From positions 1-5,774 of the forward strand of contig CAZIDL010000106.1 in assembly GCA_964537825.1 (NCBI GenBank): 5,774 nt of DNA. The letters run 5' to 3'. Position numbers and translations under genes: made by a program. Positions 5,523 to 5,774 of the stretch are shown here, piece by piece; the first letter of the stretch is position 1; every line of letters begins with the position of its first letter. This DNA is from CAZIDL01 sp964537825. Lineage in GTDB: Bacteria; Bacteroidota; Bacteroidia; Flavobacteriales_D; CAYVSK01. The notes beneath the pieces are model-generated. The model made no database searches. It was not told the origin of the DNA and worked only from the letters and a program-made list of their open reading frames with translations.

Positions 5523-5530
5523 TAAATTCG
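5523..5530 (+). promoter_or_regulatory. Candidate -7 box of the DUF4424-like gene
   Basis: TAAATTCG lies 24 bases before the ATG at 5555 and matches TAnnTTTG except for a C at the seventh base, the same variant seen before tRNA-Val and paralogue A. No -33 TTG is present at the usual spacing; the nearest (5496-5498) is 24 bases upstream of the box. Confidence 0.42.
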
Positions 5531-5554
5531 GGGAAAAGATCTATCCGATCACCC

Positions 5555-5774
5555 ATGCGAAAGCTTTTCGGCCTTTCCATCGTACTCCTGCTCCTTGTGG
5601 CCGCCAAAGCCCCTTTCCCTCCCAACGATACGGCACTGCAGGGTACCGGTGGGCAATTGGTCCCTGTAGAAGATACCGATATCGATATGCGTCGGGAAGT
5701 TCTCAACATGGAGCTGGATGGCCGGGATATGCGGGTGAACGTACACTTCGAGTTCTACAATCCAGGGGACACCA
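5555..5774 (+). CDS. Secreted protein resembling DUF4424, N-terminal part
   Basis: An open frame of 73 codons runs from the ATG at 5555 to the window edge with no stop, so the gene is truncated at its 3' end. Residues 1-18 are a clear signal peptide (MRKLF, then a Leu/Val core, VAAKA). The mature start, NDTALQGTGGQLVPVEDTDI, followed by an EVL-NMEL segment and MRVNVHFEFYNPGD, resembles the N-terminus of DUF4424 proteins, which typically begin with an NDS/T...GG motif and a beta-rich stretch reading roughly VRVxYxFxN. Those are periplasmic or exported proteins of unknown function. The start is supported by the signal peptide and by a -7-like box 24 bases upstream. It is transcribed away from the two barrel genes. 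The family call rests on a short segment; any secreted beta-sandwich protein is the alternative. Confidence 0.7.
   Translation, partial: MRKLFGLSIVLLLLVAAKAPFPPNDTALQGTGGQLVPVEDTDIDMRREVLNMELDGRDMRVNVHFEFYNPGDT

Overview
The window looks like chromosomal DNA from a member of the Bacteroidota, probably one of moderate GC content. The evidence is a run of overlapping ExbB/ExbD/TonB/FolC genes as seen in that phylum, weak or absent Shine-Dalgarno sites, and upstream boxes of the form TAnnTTYG, which match the Bacteroidota -7 element (TAnnTTTG). The phylum call is inferred from these signs and was not tested against any database.

Layout. (1) 1-2687, plus strand: a tightly packed operon made of the end of a MotA/TolQ/ExbB proton-channel gene, exbD, a tonB-like energy transducer and folC. 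Each junction overlaps (ATGA, TAATG, TGATG), so the four genes are probably co-transcribed and translationally coupled. The first three would form a proton-motive-force energised complex that drives outer-membrane transport. FolC makes (poly)glutamylated folate and is linked to them by position only. (2) 2699-2791: tRNA-Val(UAC) with its own -7 box, in the gap after folC. (3) 2792-3481: about 690 bases without a convincing gene. It holds a perfect tandem 12-mer just behind the tRNA and, at about 3145-3322, what looks like the worn-down end of an IS21-family insertion sequence with the last codons of istB on the minus strand. This is an integration scar. (4) 3482-5344, minus strand: two tandem paralogues, each with a signal peptide, a small beta-rich 'DGSxIxG' domain, a charged linker and a predicted outer-membrane beta-barrel ending in an aromatic or hydrophobic residue. 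I do not recognise the family. (5) 5345-5554: a divergent intergenic region with a -7 box for each direction and a short interrupted palindrome. (6) 5555-5774, plus strand: the start of a secreted protein that resembles the N-terminus of DUF4424 proteins. It runs off the window.

Taken together, the window joins a conserved cell-envelope energy operon to a lineage-specific envelope-protein locus, with a tRNA-anchored scar between them. The most promising undescribed items are the paralogous barrel pair with its divergent neighbour, and the shared promoter grammar: four TAnnTTYG boxes, those before protein genes lying 23-28 bases from the start codon. I see no defence system, CRISPR array or complete mobile element.
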